From positions 34,115,501 through 34,179,500 of the forward strand of contig OZ026842.1 of the NCBI GenBank assembly GCA_964023205.1: DNA of 64,000 bases, given 5' to 3'. The translations under genes and the position numbers were made by a program. Under the pieces are notes generated by a model, which was not told the origin of the DNA, did no database searches, and saw only the letters and a program-made list of their open reading frames with translations. The DNA comes from Lutraria lutraria. Lineage: Eukaryota; Mollusca; Bivalvia; Venerida; Mactridae. Positions 51,401 through 61,010 of this stretch are shown in pieces; position 1 is the first letter of the stretch, and each line of letters starts with the position of its first letter.

Positions 51401-53166
51401 ATGAGAACTGTGAGATATGTCCTTAATTAAATGAAAAAGAAATTGAAAAAATGAAAACTATTAAACGGGATTGCAAATTAATTCTGTCATCGTTTTGATT
51501 TATGAGATAAGTTGTGAAAATGGTTTGTCTGGGAGATAAGGTTAAAAGCAGTTTTAGAATTTTCATTAAAGATAAAAGAATAAAAGACATATATAATGGC
51601 GGGAGAATGCATCGGCTTTAAAATGTATGACTAAGTGTGATTACTAAGTGAGTAACATCCAGATATCAATAAATTATTTAAGAATTACAGTGCAACCTCT
51701 CCAGAGCGGCCCTCTGCAGCAACAACCTCCCTTCAATAACAGCATATGTTTGCCACTGTTTTTGACTATTGATTTAACCTCTCTAAAGCAACAACTTCTC
51801 AACAACAAAAACACAATTTTGCTACATTTGTATTTCCAAAGGGTGTTGCTTTCTAAGCAAATGCACATCAGTCTCCTTTTCTCATTATGGAAAGTCGTCG
51901 GACTACGGCTATGCATATTAATTTTGAGACCAGTCATAGAAAACAACGACTTGTCATTGGTAGATTGTAATGACGTGTTGAATATCATCTTATTAGAATC
52001 TTACCCCCACTGCCGACAACACCAAACGTAGGTACTAAATTGTGTAAAGAAATCGTTCTTCGTTTCACCAGGTTACAGTACCCATGCATCCGTATATACA
52101 AGTTATACTCATAGGCACTCGATTCCGTGATTTGTATACGTTTACAGACGTTATTTTTCAATTTCACCCATCAAATAACGCCGGGACCCACGCCTATTTT
52201 CGTCACTACCGTCAATCGAAAAGATGGCGAGTTTTGGAGTATTTCATACACTCAATAAGGGAAAGAATGAAGATTTTTCTTTCGACAGGTTTGCGTTATT
52301 TGATGGGTGAAATTGAAAAATAACGTCTGTAAACGTATAAAAATCACGAAATCGAGTACCTATGGTTATACTGAGCGCAAGTGAATTTAGACTTGTAACA
52401 ACAATTGTAATAAATCAATAAGAGATGTTACATTCTAGCATTATTGCCTGGTATTTCAAAGTAGATAATAATTACCGTTTAATCTAAAAGTGAACTTAAT
52501 ATTTAACTTAATCGACCATGTAATCATTCTTAGGCCTTATTCACCGCTCGTACGTGTAACCATTATAGCTCATTGGAGTTTAATTGTGATTCAACACTTT
52601 TGATCTCTGTCCAAAACTTAACCTATTCGATCATTGCACCAAAGAGTTTTGTTCCTAAAACATATATCATTCATGAGCGTGTGTCTCTTTTTACAGTCCG
52701 TCAGGTATAATTATGGAATATTTTAATCCCTAATGTTAATTTTAGTCATAGTAAAAACCTATTAAATGACTTTATTAAACATATATATAGCTCAATTTGA
52801 CGTGTGCCACTATGATATGCTAAAACAAATTTGCGTTCAAATCGATTTTTTTCGAAGTCTTCGGTTGGGTAGGCCTTTTAGTATTTTATGACATGAGGGA
52901 TATGTTGGACGCAAAAATATATAGCTATTAGAGAGACAGTGTAACAGTGTCATTCAAATTTATATCGAGTCGATTTTCATCTTGTTTAGTTTAAGAATAC
53001 CAAGACATAAAGTTAACTTACGTACATCATCATTTTTTTTCACTAGAATTCTGCATCGCACCAACAACCATTTGACAATTTTCCAGTTTTAACGACACGG
53101 TGAGATCCCATGTGTCAACCTGGGTATAACGTACGACCATCAAGGTTAGTGAGTGAGGGGGGAATT

Positions 53167-53197
<31 letters not shown>

Positions 53198-56100
53198 GGA
53201 GAGAGAGGGAGGGGGGTGTGAGAAGTAAAGAAGCAGGGAATGACGTATGGAAGGAGGTTAGGATGCAGGGATGGAAGGAAGAGGGAAGGAAGTTAGGTTG
53301 TCGGGATGGAAGGAAGGAGGGAAGGAGATTGGGATGTAGGGATGGAAGGAGGGAAGGAAGTTAGGTTGTAGGGATGGAAGGAGGGACGGTAGTTAGGTTA
53401 TCGGGATGGAAGGAAGGAGGGAAGGAAGTTAGGTTGCAGGGATGGAAGGAAGAGGGAAGGAAGTTAGGTTGCCGGAATGGAAGGAGGGACGGTAGTTAGG
53501 TTGTAGGGATGGAAGGAGGAAAGGAAATTAGGATGTAGGGATGGAAGGAGGGATGGAAGTTATGCTGTAGAGATGGAAGGAAGTTAGGTTGTAGGGATGG
53601 AAGGAGGGAAGGAAGTTAGGTTGCCGGGATGGAAGGAGGGAAGGTTGTTAGGTTGTAGGGATGGAAGGAAGGAAGAAAGTTAAGTTGCCGGGATGGAAAG
53701 GAGGACGGTAGTTAGGTTGTAGGGAAGGAAGGAGGGAAGGAAGTTAGGTTGTAGGGATGGAAGGAGGGAAGGAATGAAGGGAAAGAAAAAGGTGTGTAAC
53801 CAGAAGAAGAAGAAACAGATAAGAAACTTAACGTGACGTCATTCCTTTAAGAATGAAAACACCAAACAATGATATCGTTTCAAGAATCTGAACAATTTGA
53901 CCCTGGGGATATTCTGAATGAATCGACTGCAAAACAAACACTCTGTAAAACAAGCAGCTATTGATCGGTCAGAGGACTGTGAACAAACACAATACTATGG
54001 ATTTAACTTTAACATCACATTCTAACACAGTAAAATTACAAATTACTTAATGATATTAAACATATCAACGACAATGCATCGGTCGACGAATGTATTGTAA
54101 CGACGCGTTACTAATATAATTATACCTGAGTAACTTAAATATCTTTTAATAGAATTTGCGGAAAAGTGCCATTTATTTCGTGAAATTCTTATTTTTGTTA
54201 GATTTTTATTCAAATAAAGTACACAATAACGTTTTATTCAAACGTAACGTCCAATTGCACACTTTTGGATTTTTTAAGATTTTTTCTATCTTATTAATTT
54301 GTCATTCATATATAAACCACCTGAGGTATAAAACGGATTCCTATCTAAATACAGCATGTACTCCCTGGTCGGGTGGTTAATGTATCTGACAAGTAATCAC
54401 CGGTCCCTTACCGCTGTAAATTCGAATCCTACCCGCACCTAAAAGATGTCCAGCTAGTTTACGGACGGTTGGTGTACCAGCTAGCTGCAAGCACTGAGTC
54501 TTGTCCTATCGTTAAAGTTGGAAACGTCGCCAAATCACCCTCGTTGTTGAATTGACGTCAAACCATCGAATAAAGTGGTGGTGTTAAGTCGGAGATGGAA
54601 GATACATTGTCCGCTTTTCAATATTCGAAGTTTTTCTCAACCGACAGCATTCATGACAAAAATGAATTTCATGTGTATGAAAGGTTTCAATTTTCAGCTA
54701 CCGACATTCGCTATTTTCTATTGGACAATTGAGATTATATCCAGGGAGTTAAACGTAATATCAACATATACCTGATAAACATCAACACAATACATATCAA
54801 ATGGTAAGCTTTCATGTTTATGTTTTCTAATACCAAAGTTCAGTTGTGTCAAATTAAAGCGCCTTGAATACCAGTATACAAATAAAGCCTAGCAAATAAC
54901 AATGCAGACAAACATCATCTTTTTCGAGAAGGCATACACTTAACTAATGATTTTTTCCTTCTGATCGATATGTCTTTTTGTTACCCCACGTCAGGATCGC
55001 CGATTCATTGTTTCGGCAAAACACATTAGATAAATTGGTTTCAAACTGATAATCTTTTTCATTAGAATCCCGGCGCTGTGTTTTGTCCTTAAGAATAATG
55101 CTGTACGCGGGTCAAGCGAATGATGAAAAGAATTGTCTGACTCTAAGCTGAACCTGAGATAACATAAGGCGTTTGGAGACAACTTAAATTCAAGCATATT
55201 TTTCATTAGATTGTTTCTCGGCTCAACTTTAATTTTGAGCAAAAATACACAAACTAGTCTATAATCTAGTTAATAAACCAGGTAATAGGCGTCCAAAAAG
55301 AAGAAACACTGGAATTCGTATATATCGATTCAATGGCATCCTTCCAAAACAAAAATGAAGCCATGCTCCAACAAAATGATTGCAATTTGTCAGTGTTGTT
55401 GACTGAATATTTGTTCTGCAAATTTAAACGCTAAGTTCTACAATAGTCCATTTCTTGCAAATTACAAATAAAAGCAATTCTTAATAATTATATATGTATT
55501 TTCTAGGAATGCAAACTTGTCTTATCTCCTGGAATTCCTTACATTTTAGAAGAAAGTGGCATGCATCCTCAATTTCATTACAATTGCATAATTTGCACAA
55601 CCTGTCGGCTCTAAAATTATGCCTGTGTACGTAACTGCCAGTCTCAATTTCAAGGTTGTGGACACACGTTCTAATTCTGTCATAGCAATGTCTATATGTC
55701 CTTATCAATAAAACATCATGATAAGTTTTATGTTCATTGAAAGATTTTCTAAAAAATAAGACCACTTGAGATATCATGATACTGTTTATTAAATTTGATA
55801 GTGTTGTTCAAGACCTTTTATTAGACACGTGACACATCAACTGTCTCAATTTATTTTACTGTCTGAATGCTTTCAAGAATAATTAAAACATTTAAAAATA
55901 AATTTCCTACAACCCAAACCTACTCTAAATGAGCATATGACCAGTAACATACCCATCAATGTCTCGATTGCTACAAATGTGGAGTTAGATCAACCCACTT
56001 ACAGGGCGAGAAAGCCCAGACTCGACAAACACAAACATAAACGGTACGCTCGGTATTGCCTATATGGGTTTGGCAATACAAAATAAATTATGCATCGCGA

Positions 56101-56308
56101 ACATTTAAATGTACTTTTAATGTAGGTGAAGGACATGCTGTAAAACTGGAGACAATACTAATCTTATATCTCGTATTTAGTTAGGATCCATTAGCAATAC
56201 TAATATATGACGATTGATTGACCTTACCGCTGCTTCTCGATTATCAACAAGCACATGCCGATTTTCTCTTAAATTTATTAGCCATTGCATGGTGCGTATA
56301 TCAAACAT
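39271..56308 (-). CDS. FAIM-like protein (Fas apoptotic inhibitory molecule family), multi-exon gene
   Basis: Gene-level entry. The well-supported coding exons, in order of transcription, are 43362-43271, 42539-42490 and 39438-39271; weaker upstream ones are 56308-56228, 53119-53044 and about 47001-46970. The joined last three exons read 'KAWEIKIDSGKYRISFSRDN', 'LHVWVNGKAVETTSYITDQG', and finally 'MMNYLLLNGEIKEID'. From memory of FAIM this matches the second beta-sandwich repeat without gaps: W..xLDGxxxRVVLEKDxMDIWVNG, VETTGEFTDDG, and the C-terminal 'IIHxLIVDxxEIPE'. FAIM is a soluble cytosolic protein linked to protection from Fas-induced death and to protein aggregation control; the role here is inferred from family only. 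The first repeat is more diverged and the N-terminal strands were not found, so a further 5' exon is likely. Confidence 0.75.
39930..40145 (-). repeat. Dispersed repeat, inverted copy of 13330-13640 and 25155-25450
   Basis: Read on the minus strand it contains 'catgatttacttacct', 'actattaa', 'tagattcagtca', 'caaatggccaggatta' and 'aactagtaatagacac' in the same order as in the two duplicated copies. The similarity is clearly lower than between copy A and copy B. Confidence 0.7.
41379..41559. mobile_element. 181-bp inverted-repeat MITE ('acctctc' family)
   Basis: Ends 'tacagtacaaccattgtaga' and 'ctgaatagattgtactgta' are inverted. The inside has 'agaggttgtttgctct' and 'gagaggttgttgctctt'. Related debris with 'caacctctc..aacaac' occurs at about 7868-8035, 17965-18135, 13224-13270, 25050-25095 and 51686-51860. 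Confidence 0.6.
42490..42539 (-). CDS. FAIM-like gene, penultimate exon
   Basis: Acceptor 'atattgttcttgcag|ctag' and donor 'acaacg|gtaagt'; phase 1 in, phase 0 out. It encodes 'SRDNLHVWVNGKAVETT', matching FAIM's 'EKDxMDIWVNGxKVETT'. An alternative acceptor 21 bases upstream would keep frame but add seven residues that break the alignment. Confidence 0.8.
43271..43362 (-). CDS. FAIM-like gene, internal exon opening the second repeat
   Basis: Acceptor 'attttgttttacag|gaag', donor 'tcttttt|gtaagt', phase 2 in and phase 1 out, 92 bases. It encodes 'KVKELGGRGKIEITK' and 'AWEIKIDSGKYRISF'. The Trp, Asp and Arg-Ile positions align with FAIM's 'TWVLPLDGxxxRVVL'. Confidence 0.8.
43444..44153. mobile_element. 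~710-bp foldback element, 52-bp terminal inverted repeats
   Basis: 'agtaaaattgatttgagtct..tttgactcaaagga' at 43444-43494 returns inverted as 'tcctttgagtcaaaagtcaa..caattttact' at 44102-44153. No coding capacity. It lies just upstream (in transcription sense) of the FAIM-like exon at 43362. Confidence 0.7.
43931..44316. repeat. Second inverted pair, interleaved with the previous element
   Basis: 'ggccccagtttcacaaa' (43931-43947) and 'tttgtgaaactggggcc' (44300-44316) are perfect 17-bp inverted repeats. One arm lies inside and the other outside the 43444-44153 element. Confidence 0.6.
45430..45860 (+). repeat. Dispersed repeat related to 12990-13330
   Basis: It shares with 12990-13330 the phrases 'gtgtagggttgcaaattttg', 'aatgtcttttt..cactact', 'tttcaacac.aggtattc' and 'cttta.acaaacgccga' in order and orientation. 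It is diverged. Together with 39930-40145 it suggests one longer dispersed element that is also present within the tandem duplication. Confidence 0.55.
46096..46640. repeat. Foldback region with three poly-G tracts
   Basis: 'aatggtcatgtggacatttg' (46105) pairs with 'caaatgtccacatgaccatt' (46565), and 'tgcttatttctaagtggaca' (46164) pairs with 'tgtccacttagaaataagca' (about 46468). The right half carries G runs of 13 (46455-46467), 17 (46543-46559) and 12 (46612-46623); a C run of about ten is at 46225-46234. Open frames with poly-Gly here are by-products. Confidence 0.75.
46970..47001 (-). CDS. Candidate FAIM-like internal exon (weak)
   Basis: On the minus strand, 'cactaag' or the more upstream 'ttttgttag' (exon start 47029) could be the acceptor. 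The frame reads 'FRYESIVVKLL' and joins in phase to the exon at 43362. The spacing from its 'YE' to the next Trp is then 26 residues, the same as in FAIM from 'YEYTLEINGK' to Trp. The donor 'ctttt|gttaaa' is poor and the phase does not fit the candidate exon at 53119 without a frame change. Treat as tentative. Confidence 0.3.
47577..47747 (+). mobile_element. SINE fragment with the same core
   Basis: Box B-like 'aggtcgaattcc' near the 5' side and a core 'atgtcgccaagtgaccg..gtgcgacgttta' that matches the SINE core at about 54530. The head is degenerate. Confidence 0.45.
47748..47993 (+). repeat. Dispersed 'gatcttgacctttgaccta' repeat
   Basis: The block runs from 'aacaagaggtgtttttaaaa' through 'gatcttgacctttgaccta' and 'atgaagtttgatgattgta' to 'acaaacggacagacatg' and 'gggggcataaaaa'. 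I recognise this order of phrases as a repeat widespread in bivalve genomes. The minus-strand open frame overlapping it is not a gene. Confidence 0.5.
50768..51372. mobile_element. ~600-bp foldback element with ~120-bp arms
   Basis: Left arm: 'atgatcatagcatatg', 'gaaacattttaagcgaaa', 'gatcgcggtgctcttttgtg', 'ctgcccttgaatgtgattttg'. The right arm repeats these inverted: 'attcacattcaagggcag', 'cacaaaacgagcacagcgatc', 'cacttaaatgtttc' and 'catatgctatgatcat'. The open frame at 50854-51138 lies inside and has no motif. This is a non-autonomous DNA element (inference). Confidence 0.75.
51686..51860. repeat. 'acctctc' family element
   Basis: Starts 'tacagtgcaacctctccaga', contains 'caacaacctcccttcaataa' and 'ttaacctctctaaagcaaca', and ends near 'aagggtgttgctttctaag'. 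Same arrangement as at 7868-8035. The two opposed open frames over it (51648-52031 and its reverse) are by-products. Confidence 0.55.
52110..52364. mobile_element. 255-bp MITE with ~70-bp TIRs and 8-bp target duplication (hAT-like)
   Basis: Begins 'cataggcactcgattccgtg' and ends with the inverted 'aaatcacgaaatcgagtacc' + 'tatg'. The arms continue inward through 'acgtttacagacgtta' and 'cacccatcaaataacg'. Exact 8-bp direct repeats 'gttatact' flank it at 52102-52109 and 52365-52372. An 8-bp duplication is typical of hAT elements. Related sequence at 31455-31636. Confidence 0.85.
53044..53119 (-). CDS. Candidate FAIM-like exon of the first repeat
   Basis: Acceptor 'acgttatacccag|gttg' with a very long CT-rich tract upstream on the minus strand (the GA-rich repeat at 53.15-53.8 kb). 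It is open in phase 0: 'VDTWDLTVSLKLENCQMVVG' then 'AMQNS'. It aligns with FAIM's 'EWMFKLVGxExFxVG' (Trp and the final Val-Gly). The best donor consensus, 'gatgtac|gtaagt' at 53022, is reachable only if the frame changes in a run of eight A on the minus strand (T run 53033-53040). Otherwise 'ttcta|gtgaaa' (end at 53044) must serve. Confidence 0.45.
53161..53790. repeat. GA microsatellite followed by ~32-bp GGAAGG minisatellite
   Basis: (GA)n at about 53166-53210, then many imperfect units built on 'gggatggaaggagggaagga' + 'agttaggttgta'. On the minus strand it is a >600-base CT-rich tract that ends about 30 bases before the candidate FAIM-like exon at 53119. The open frame at 53110-53364 is a by-product. 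Confidence 0.9.
54358..54590 (+). mobile_element. tRNA-derived SINE
   Basis: Head with a box A-like 'tggtcgggtggttaatg' and box B-like 'aaattcgaatcc', followed by a core with 'gtcgccaaatcaccctcg' and 'gacgtcaaacc'. A related core is seen at 47703-47745. It lies within the FAIM-like gene's first visible intron. Confidence 0.6.
55481..55777 (-). mobile_element. Non-LTR retrotransposon fragment, C-terminal zinc-finger region
   Basis: 98-codon open frame. Its middle reads 'HNLEIETGSYVHRHNFRADR' then 'LCKLCNCNEIEDACHFLLKC'. The 'IETG.Y.....ER.C..C....ED..HFL..C' pattern is the C-terminal zinc-binding segment found after reverse transcriptase in many LINE-type elements of invertebrates. The reverse transcriptase domain is not present upstream, so it is a 5'-truncated relic, lying in an intron of the FAIM-like gene. 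Confidence 0.65.
56228..56308 (-). CDS. Candidate first visible FAIM-like exon
   Basis: Strong donor 'gcagcg|gtaagg'. It is open for 27 codons from an ATG at 56308: 'MFDIRTMQWLINLRENRHVL' then 'VDNREAA', phase 0. 'RHVLVDNREA' aligns with FAIM's 'KRVVYVDGKEE', and it joins in phase to the Trp exon at 53119. The stretch before it is about 14 residues shorter than FAIM's first strands. So either this ATG is the true start of a shorter protein, or the exon begins inside (acceptor 'ataaatttaag') and a 5' exon is missing. Confidence 0.45.
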
Positions 56309-57311
56309 TGATACAAATTACATTTAGGCCGAAACGCATAAATTTACTCACCAAATTGCTGTCGATTAGTAACTAGACAACTACAAAATAGAAAAATCAA
56401 TTTCCAGCATCAACATGCATGAAATATTAATCATGGACAGATAATAAGCATTATAAATTATGCTTACATGTATATAGTTGTGTCAGTGCTAATGTTTATT
56501 TTGCAATGTGGAGTCAATAGTTTTATAAATGATGTTGAAGTAATCTGATAGAATTATAATGAAGTGAAGATATCGACTTGTATGAATATACGTTGTTATC
56601 GAACGCGTTAAATCATTCGTTTTGTTCACTTTTCATGAATTTTTTATAATGTAGAAAGGAATAAAAAAAACGAAATTTAATATTTAACAAGAACTACGCT
56701 TCACTTCGGTGGAGAAATCGTTATAGTTGCGATGCTCGTCTAGATAGTCACGGAACATAGATTATAGTATTATCCGGTTCCACGGTTTATAATAACAAAT
56801 TAGAGAAAATGATCCGACCATTGTGATAGTTATTACATTAGATAAATCGCATTCGTAAAAAGTGACCGGTTTTATATCCTCAAATATTTATATCCCCATA
56901 TTATATATGGAAACAAACTTCTACAAAATGCATAAATGTCATTAAATGTTAAGTCTTTATATGGACAAAACGCCAAACACGCATTGTCTTTATATGTTTT
57001 TCGTCTATTATCCATTTATACATTTATAAGCATAAGCAAAATTTAATGAAACACTAATGCTGTAAAACGTCAAATACTAATCTCGTCCAATAAACCAATG
57101 ATACAGACAGAATACCTAGGCCCGTTATCTAATTGAACTATAGAAGAATTAGAGATAATTGGACCAACATCAAATGATCTTCACAGTTAAGTTAAAAGAA
57201 TGATTCACACATTAGACTTCTTAACTTCCCCGACATTCCCATATTCTCCTACCTAAAAGACAACCCATCCAACTGACAGGACCATGCACAAAAGACGGAT
57301 CAAAGTACAGT

Positions 57312-57629
57312 TTGAAATACTGCTTGATTGTTCAAAAATGTATATTGAATATTATGTACGTTGATTATAGAATCTACATACTTGTTAAGAAGCAACTCAT
57401 CAACCAAATTAGTATATTCTTTTATGGTTATGTTTTATTTTCTTTGTTATTAATAACCATTAAAGTTGAAAATGAAGATTTTTACGTATTAGTATATCAG
57501 ATGATTTTTCCGGAAGCTTATAAATGGGAAAAGACGCCGATTACTGTTAAACACGAGCACACCTCTATTGATGCTGAATGTGAATCATTTGAACTGCCTC
57601 AGCTGATCAACAAGGATAATCAAGGATGA
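57312..57629 (+). CDS. Possible small membrane protein or terminal exon, unknown
   Basis: 105-codon frame. It has a hydrophobic stretch 'IFFYGYVLFSLLLITI' (about residues 35-50) followed by a polar tail 'EAYKWEKTPITVKHEHTSID' and 'SFELPQL'. The tail is richer in charged residues and less AT-biased than the front half. An acceptor-like 'tattagtatatcag' at about 57500 suggests that the tail alone could be a terminal exon. No family recognised. Confidence 0.25.
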   Translation: MKYCLIVQKCILNIMYVDYRIYILVKKQLINQISIFFYGYVLFSLLLITIKVENEDFYVLVYQMIFPEAYKWEKTPITVKHEHTSIDAECESFELPQLINKDNQG

Positions 57630-58963
57630 TTATGGCCGACGAAGTTGAATCATTCTCTGAAAATGTGTGTTTATTTTACAGTGCCACTTTATGTATACAA
57701 ACTTTTTTTTAAACACTTTTTTTCCTCCGTATTCTTTCATCCACAATGTAATTATTAAATTAATTCCCGTTTCATGTTGCATTGCAAGTCTAGATAAATT
57801 CAGTTTCCATGAACACGTTCAATACTTTAAGTAATTGAAATTAATTGATGCGTAATAGATTGACACTTTTGTTAACATCAGATATGTTTATTTTGTAACA
57901 AAGGAAACTTTAACTATTAATACAATGCAGTGTTTTGTAGTGGAGTGTTGTGTTAATTTACATACAATATTTATTGCTTAAGCTATGATTCAAGCATTTG
58001 ATATTAATGTGAATAAAGGTTAAGTTGTCTTGAGTGGTATTTGTGATATCCAACCGTTATTTATTACAGTCACAAATGATATATTTCTAACATAAAAGAT
58101 AAGGACGCTTGTACAATTATTTTGTTATAGAGTTATTCTTATAAAACGAAGAGATGAATACACGTATTCAACAAACTCTTAATACTAATGATGTAATAGG
58201 ATCCGATACGAATTTTTGCAATTCATTCATCATTTGGATTCGATTGGAGCCGAACAGAAGAAATTTCAAACAATTAAAGGTAATACATTACAGGAAGGTC
58301 TAATAACACAAATAACAATAAAAAACGGACTATCAGTAAATACCATCAGACATATTTCCACATTGTGACAGTGACTTTACAAGCATAGTTAAAAAATATT
58401 TCCATAAAATTCAAGGAAAGTTACGAAACTTTTAAGTTATAGATGGACATCTAGTCTAGGAAAAAGACCAACTTTTGCAAAATTAGGAATTGAAATATGC
58501 TGGTTTGTCAAAATGCGTTGAAAGATTTTAGAAAAACACGACACACATTTCACTAAACTTCATTATCTGAAGTATTAAGAAATAAAATGAGTTATTAAAG
58601 GTAAAAATATTGACAAGATATATGGGGTCTGGAACCTATGAAAGAGAAAAAGATAAGAAAAGCAATCATGGTAAAAAAATCAATTGATCGCTTCTTCCCC
58701 TAAACTCTTGCATCCCCACATTGTTAAATGATAACTATCTATGATTACCTTATAACCTTCTGTCTAGTGGACATGTCTCTCCTAGCAATCTCGTCACTCC
58801 GCTTCACGTTGTGTTGAGAACTTCTTCTTTGTGCAGAAAACATCAGGGACATTTTTTTCTTGACTCGCAAAAAAAATAGAACACGCCAATTCCAGAATAT
58901 ATTTGAACTCAAAGAACTTTTTAAACAAACTGATAAATTAATAAAAACAACTACAAATTATCA

Positions 58964-59299
58964 TTGAAGTCAGCAATAAATATGTCAGTATCTACCACAG
59001 AATTTTCCATGCAATTAAAATCGGTCTCAATCATTACCGCTTCCAGCAGCATCCCAGGTGAACTAAATCAGGCTGAAAAGACCATAGAAATTATGTTCAA
59101 AACAGGTCGATTAATCAGTATTGGTTTGAATATTACAGACAATCAATCATTTCCATTAAGTCTATATTGTATGGTTTTAAAACCGACCGAATTCGACCAT
59201 TGTATTAAATGCTACCGAGCCTGGGCAGTTCAGATCTACCCGGATTTTACAACAATGCTATTAGTTTATCCAAGCTCTTTCGATAATTTAGGAAAATGA
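58964..59299 (+). CDS. Possible ORF, 111 aa, unknown
   Basis: Longest isolated frame in this stretch, with mixed composition ('EKTIEIMFKTGRLISIGLNI', 'LKPTEFDHCIKCYRAWAVQI'). No signal peptide, no domain recognised and no clear splice sites. It may be chance. Confidence 0.2.
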   Translation: MKSAINMSVSTTEFSMQLKSVSIITASSSIPGELNQAEKTIEIMFKTGRLISIGLNITDNQSFPLSLYCMVLKPTEFDHCIKCYRAWAVQIYPDFTTMLLVYPSSFDNLGK

Positions 59300-59739
59300 G
59301 CTCGTGTGTTGGTCAGCTTCTTAATTACTCACTGATTGACGATCCGCACGTGATCTCCAAGACAATGTATTGCCGCTTAAAATTTGGTACGGTGTCACAA
59401 ATTGTTGGTCGTTGAGTTCATGACATAGTCTGATCGACACTCATTTTTTAATTACAGTGTGCATCAAACAATTCGTAGAAAACTTTAATAGCCAAATACC
59501 ATATTTTACAACACATTAATTTTGAATATTACATAAACAAAGGCAGCCCGGAACATAGAACATGGTTATAAAAATATGCCCTTTTTGGTTCTGTTCATCA
59601 CATACTAGTACTTATGAATCATGTCAGATGTTTTCAAAACAATGCCCTGTATTCTCAGATACTGCTGCTGTACTTTTATTCCGCTGATTTATAATGTCAG
59701 TATGTTGACTATCGTTACTTCGGTGCCATTTTCTTACAG

Positions 59740-59781
59740 CCGGAGCAGCCACCCTATCCATATGAACAACCAGAGAAGTAG
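59740..59781 (+). CDS. Possible terminal exon with Pro/Tyr-rich tail
   Basis: Excellent acceptor 'ggtgccattttcttacag' before 59740, then 'PEQPPYPYEQPEK' and TAG. PPYP-type tails are common at the cytoplasmic C-termini of small membrane proteins and bind WW domains (family knowledge). No upstream exon could be assigned. Confidence 0.35.
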   Translation, partial: PEQPPYPYEQPEK

Positions 59782-59890
59782 AGATTTATACTGAATAACG
59801 TTTCTGCAAATTATACCGAAAGCATATGCCATAAATAATGTGTGTATAGATGATTAAATGGCGATTTGCATGACAAAAGCAGTGATTTAA

Positions 59891-61010
59891 TCAGAAAGTA
59901 CGTGTCTGTTGCTCTCCATCTTCTGTCGACACATGACTGTCTTGTATAAACAGTGCATTGTACCCAGTGAAGAGTACAATGCCATTTACGTAATGGATCT
60001 GGATAATAACAATAAAGAAGATCAATAAAGGGATCACTACAAGCATTACCGAAGAACTGTAATGCTGAATGAACAGTTGTCCTGAATTCTTCACCAGTAG
60101 TTTGCTTGTTTTCCGCAAGTGACTGACAACGGGCAACTATGACATTTCAGCGGTAGATGACGCACTAATCCTAAAGACAGTATCTTTCCTAAATCGTCAC
60201 AGAAAACATGCGCTGCACCAAAGCCCAGGATCATCAGACATAACACATTCCATCTTACACAAGCCGATGGGCGTTATTTGTGTTGATATTTCATAAATAT
60301 GAACACATTTCGGGTAAATCAAACCCAACCTTAGCAATTTCAAAGCTTGACTTGCAATTTTATGTTTGATTATTTTAATCAAGCTGATAATTTTAGCAGC
60401 ATTCTGGGTATACCTTAAATTGAACTAAATTCTGCTGAATCGAAACAAGACTGGTGTATCCTAATCCTTTCTCTGCCAGTAGCATTGAACTCAGCAAATA
60501 GTTACAACATTTTCACGGGTCAGATGATATAAAACATGGTGCGCTGTCATCGCCGAGCAGTATACAGAACAATTGGCATTTTTTGAACAAATATTAAACC
60601 TTTTAAATCAATTCTGAATACTTTTATTGTGTATATGTTCAAATAATGTCATCCTGTTTGATCGAGTTGAAAAGGTGGTAAAACTTCACTAGTATAGGCT
60701 GAGAAAGCCAATAATTCAAGTTCTTTTGTCTCTTGAGTAGTGGTTACACCATAACTGTTGGCCAGTTTGATCTCGTTTCAGTGTTCGGCACTCGATTATT
60801 GTAAGTTGCCAATTTCGTATCGTGGCTATACAATTGACCACGACGAAAATAGCTCTAACTTTCTATACTAACCACACCTTGTGATTTGATAGTTAAGTTC
60901 CGACACTATCAGCGTCAGTAGCGCCACTATCATCAGCATCAACAGCACAAGCAGCTGGGCGTGTAAAATCAATACACGTTTCATTCCAATTTCGAAACAC
61001 AAACTAAGAT
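59891..61010 (-). CDS. Possible two-exon small protein with two hydrophobic segments
   Basis: Exon 1 (minus strand, about 60985 to 60876) starts 'MKRVLILHAQLLVLLMLMIV' followed by 'ALLTLIVSELNYQIT', a signal-anchor-like hydrophobic run, with donor 'tcacaag|gtgtgg'. A second exon beginning after 'cccgttgtcag' at about 60126 joins in phase 2 and reads 'SVMLVVIPLLIFFIVIIQIH' in its middle, ending 'DSHVSTEDGEQQTRTF' at 59891. The joined product would have a short luminal or extracellular loop between two membrane segments. A competing acceptor at about 60345 is also in phase. The overlapping frame without ATG (reading 'LRKWHCTLHWVQCTVY') is an alternative. Speculative. Confidence 0.25.

Noticed and set aside
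51648..52031. 127-codon open frame on plus and 104-codon frame on minus
   Set aside because: Both overlap a dispersed 'acctctc' repeat and oppose each other; no family resemblance.
53110..53364. Open frame rich in Arg/Glu/Gly
   Set aside because: Product of the GA/GGAAGG repeat.
55990..56040. Donor-like 'gccct|gtaagtggg' on the minus strand as a FAIM exon end
   Set aside because: No open frame long enough upstream, and the phrase looks like part of a dispersed repeat.
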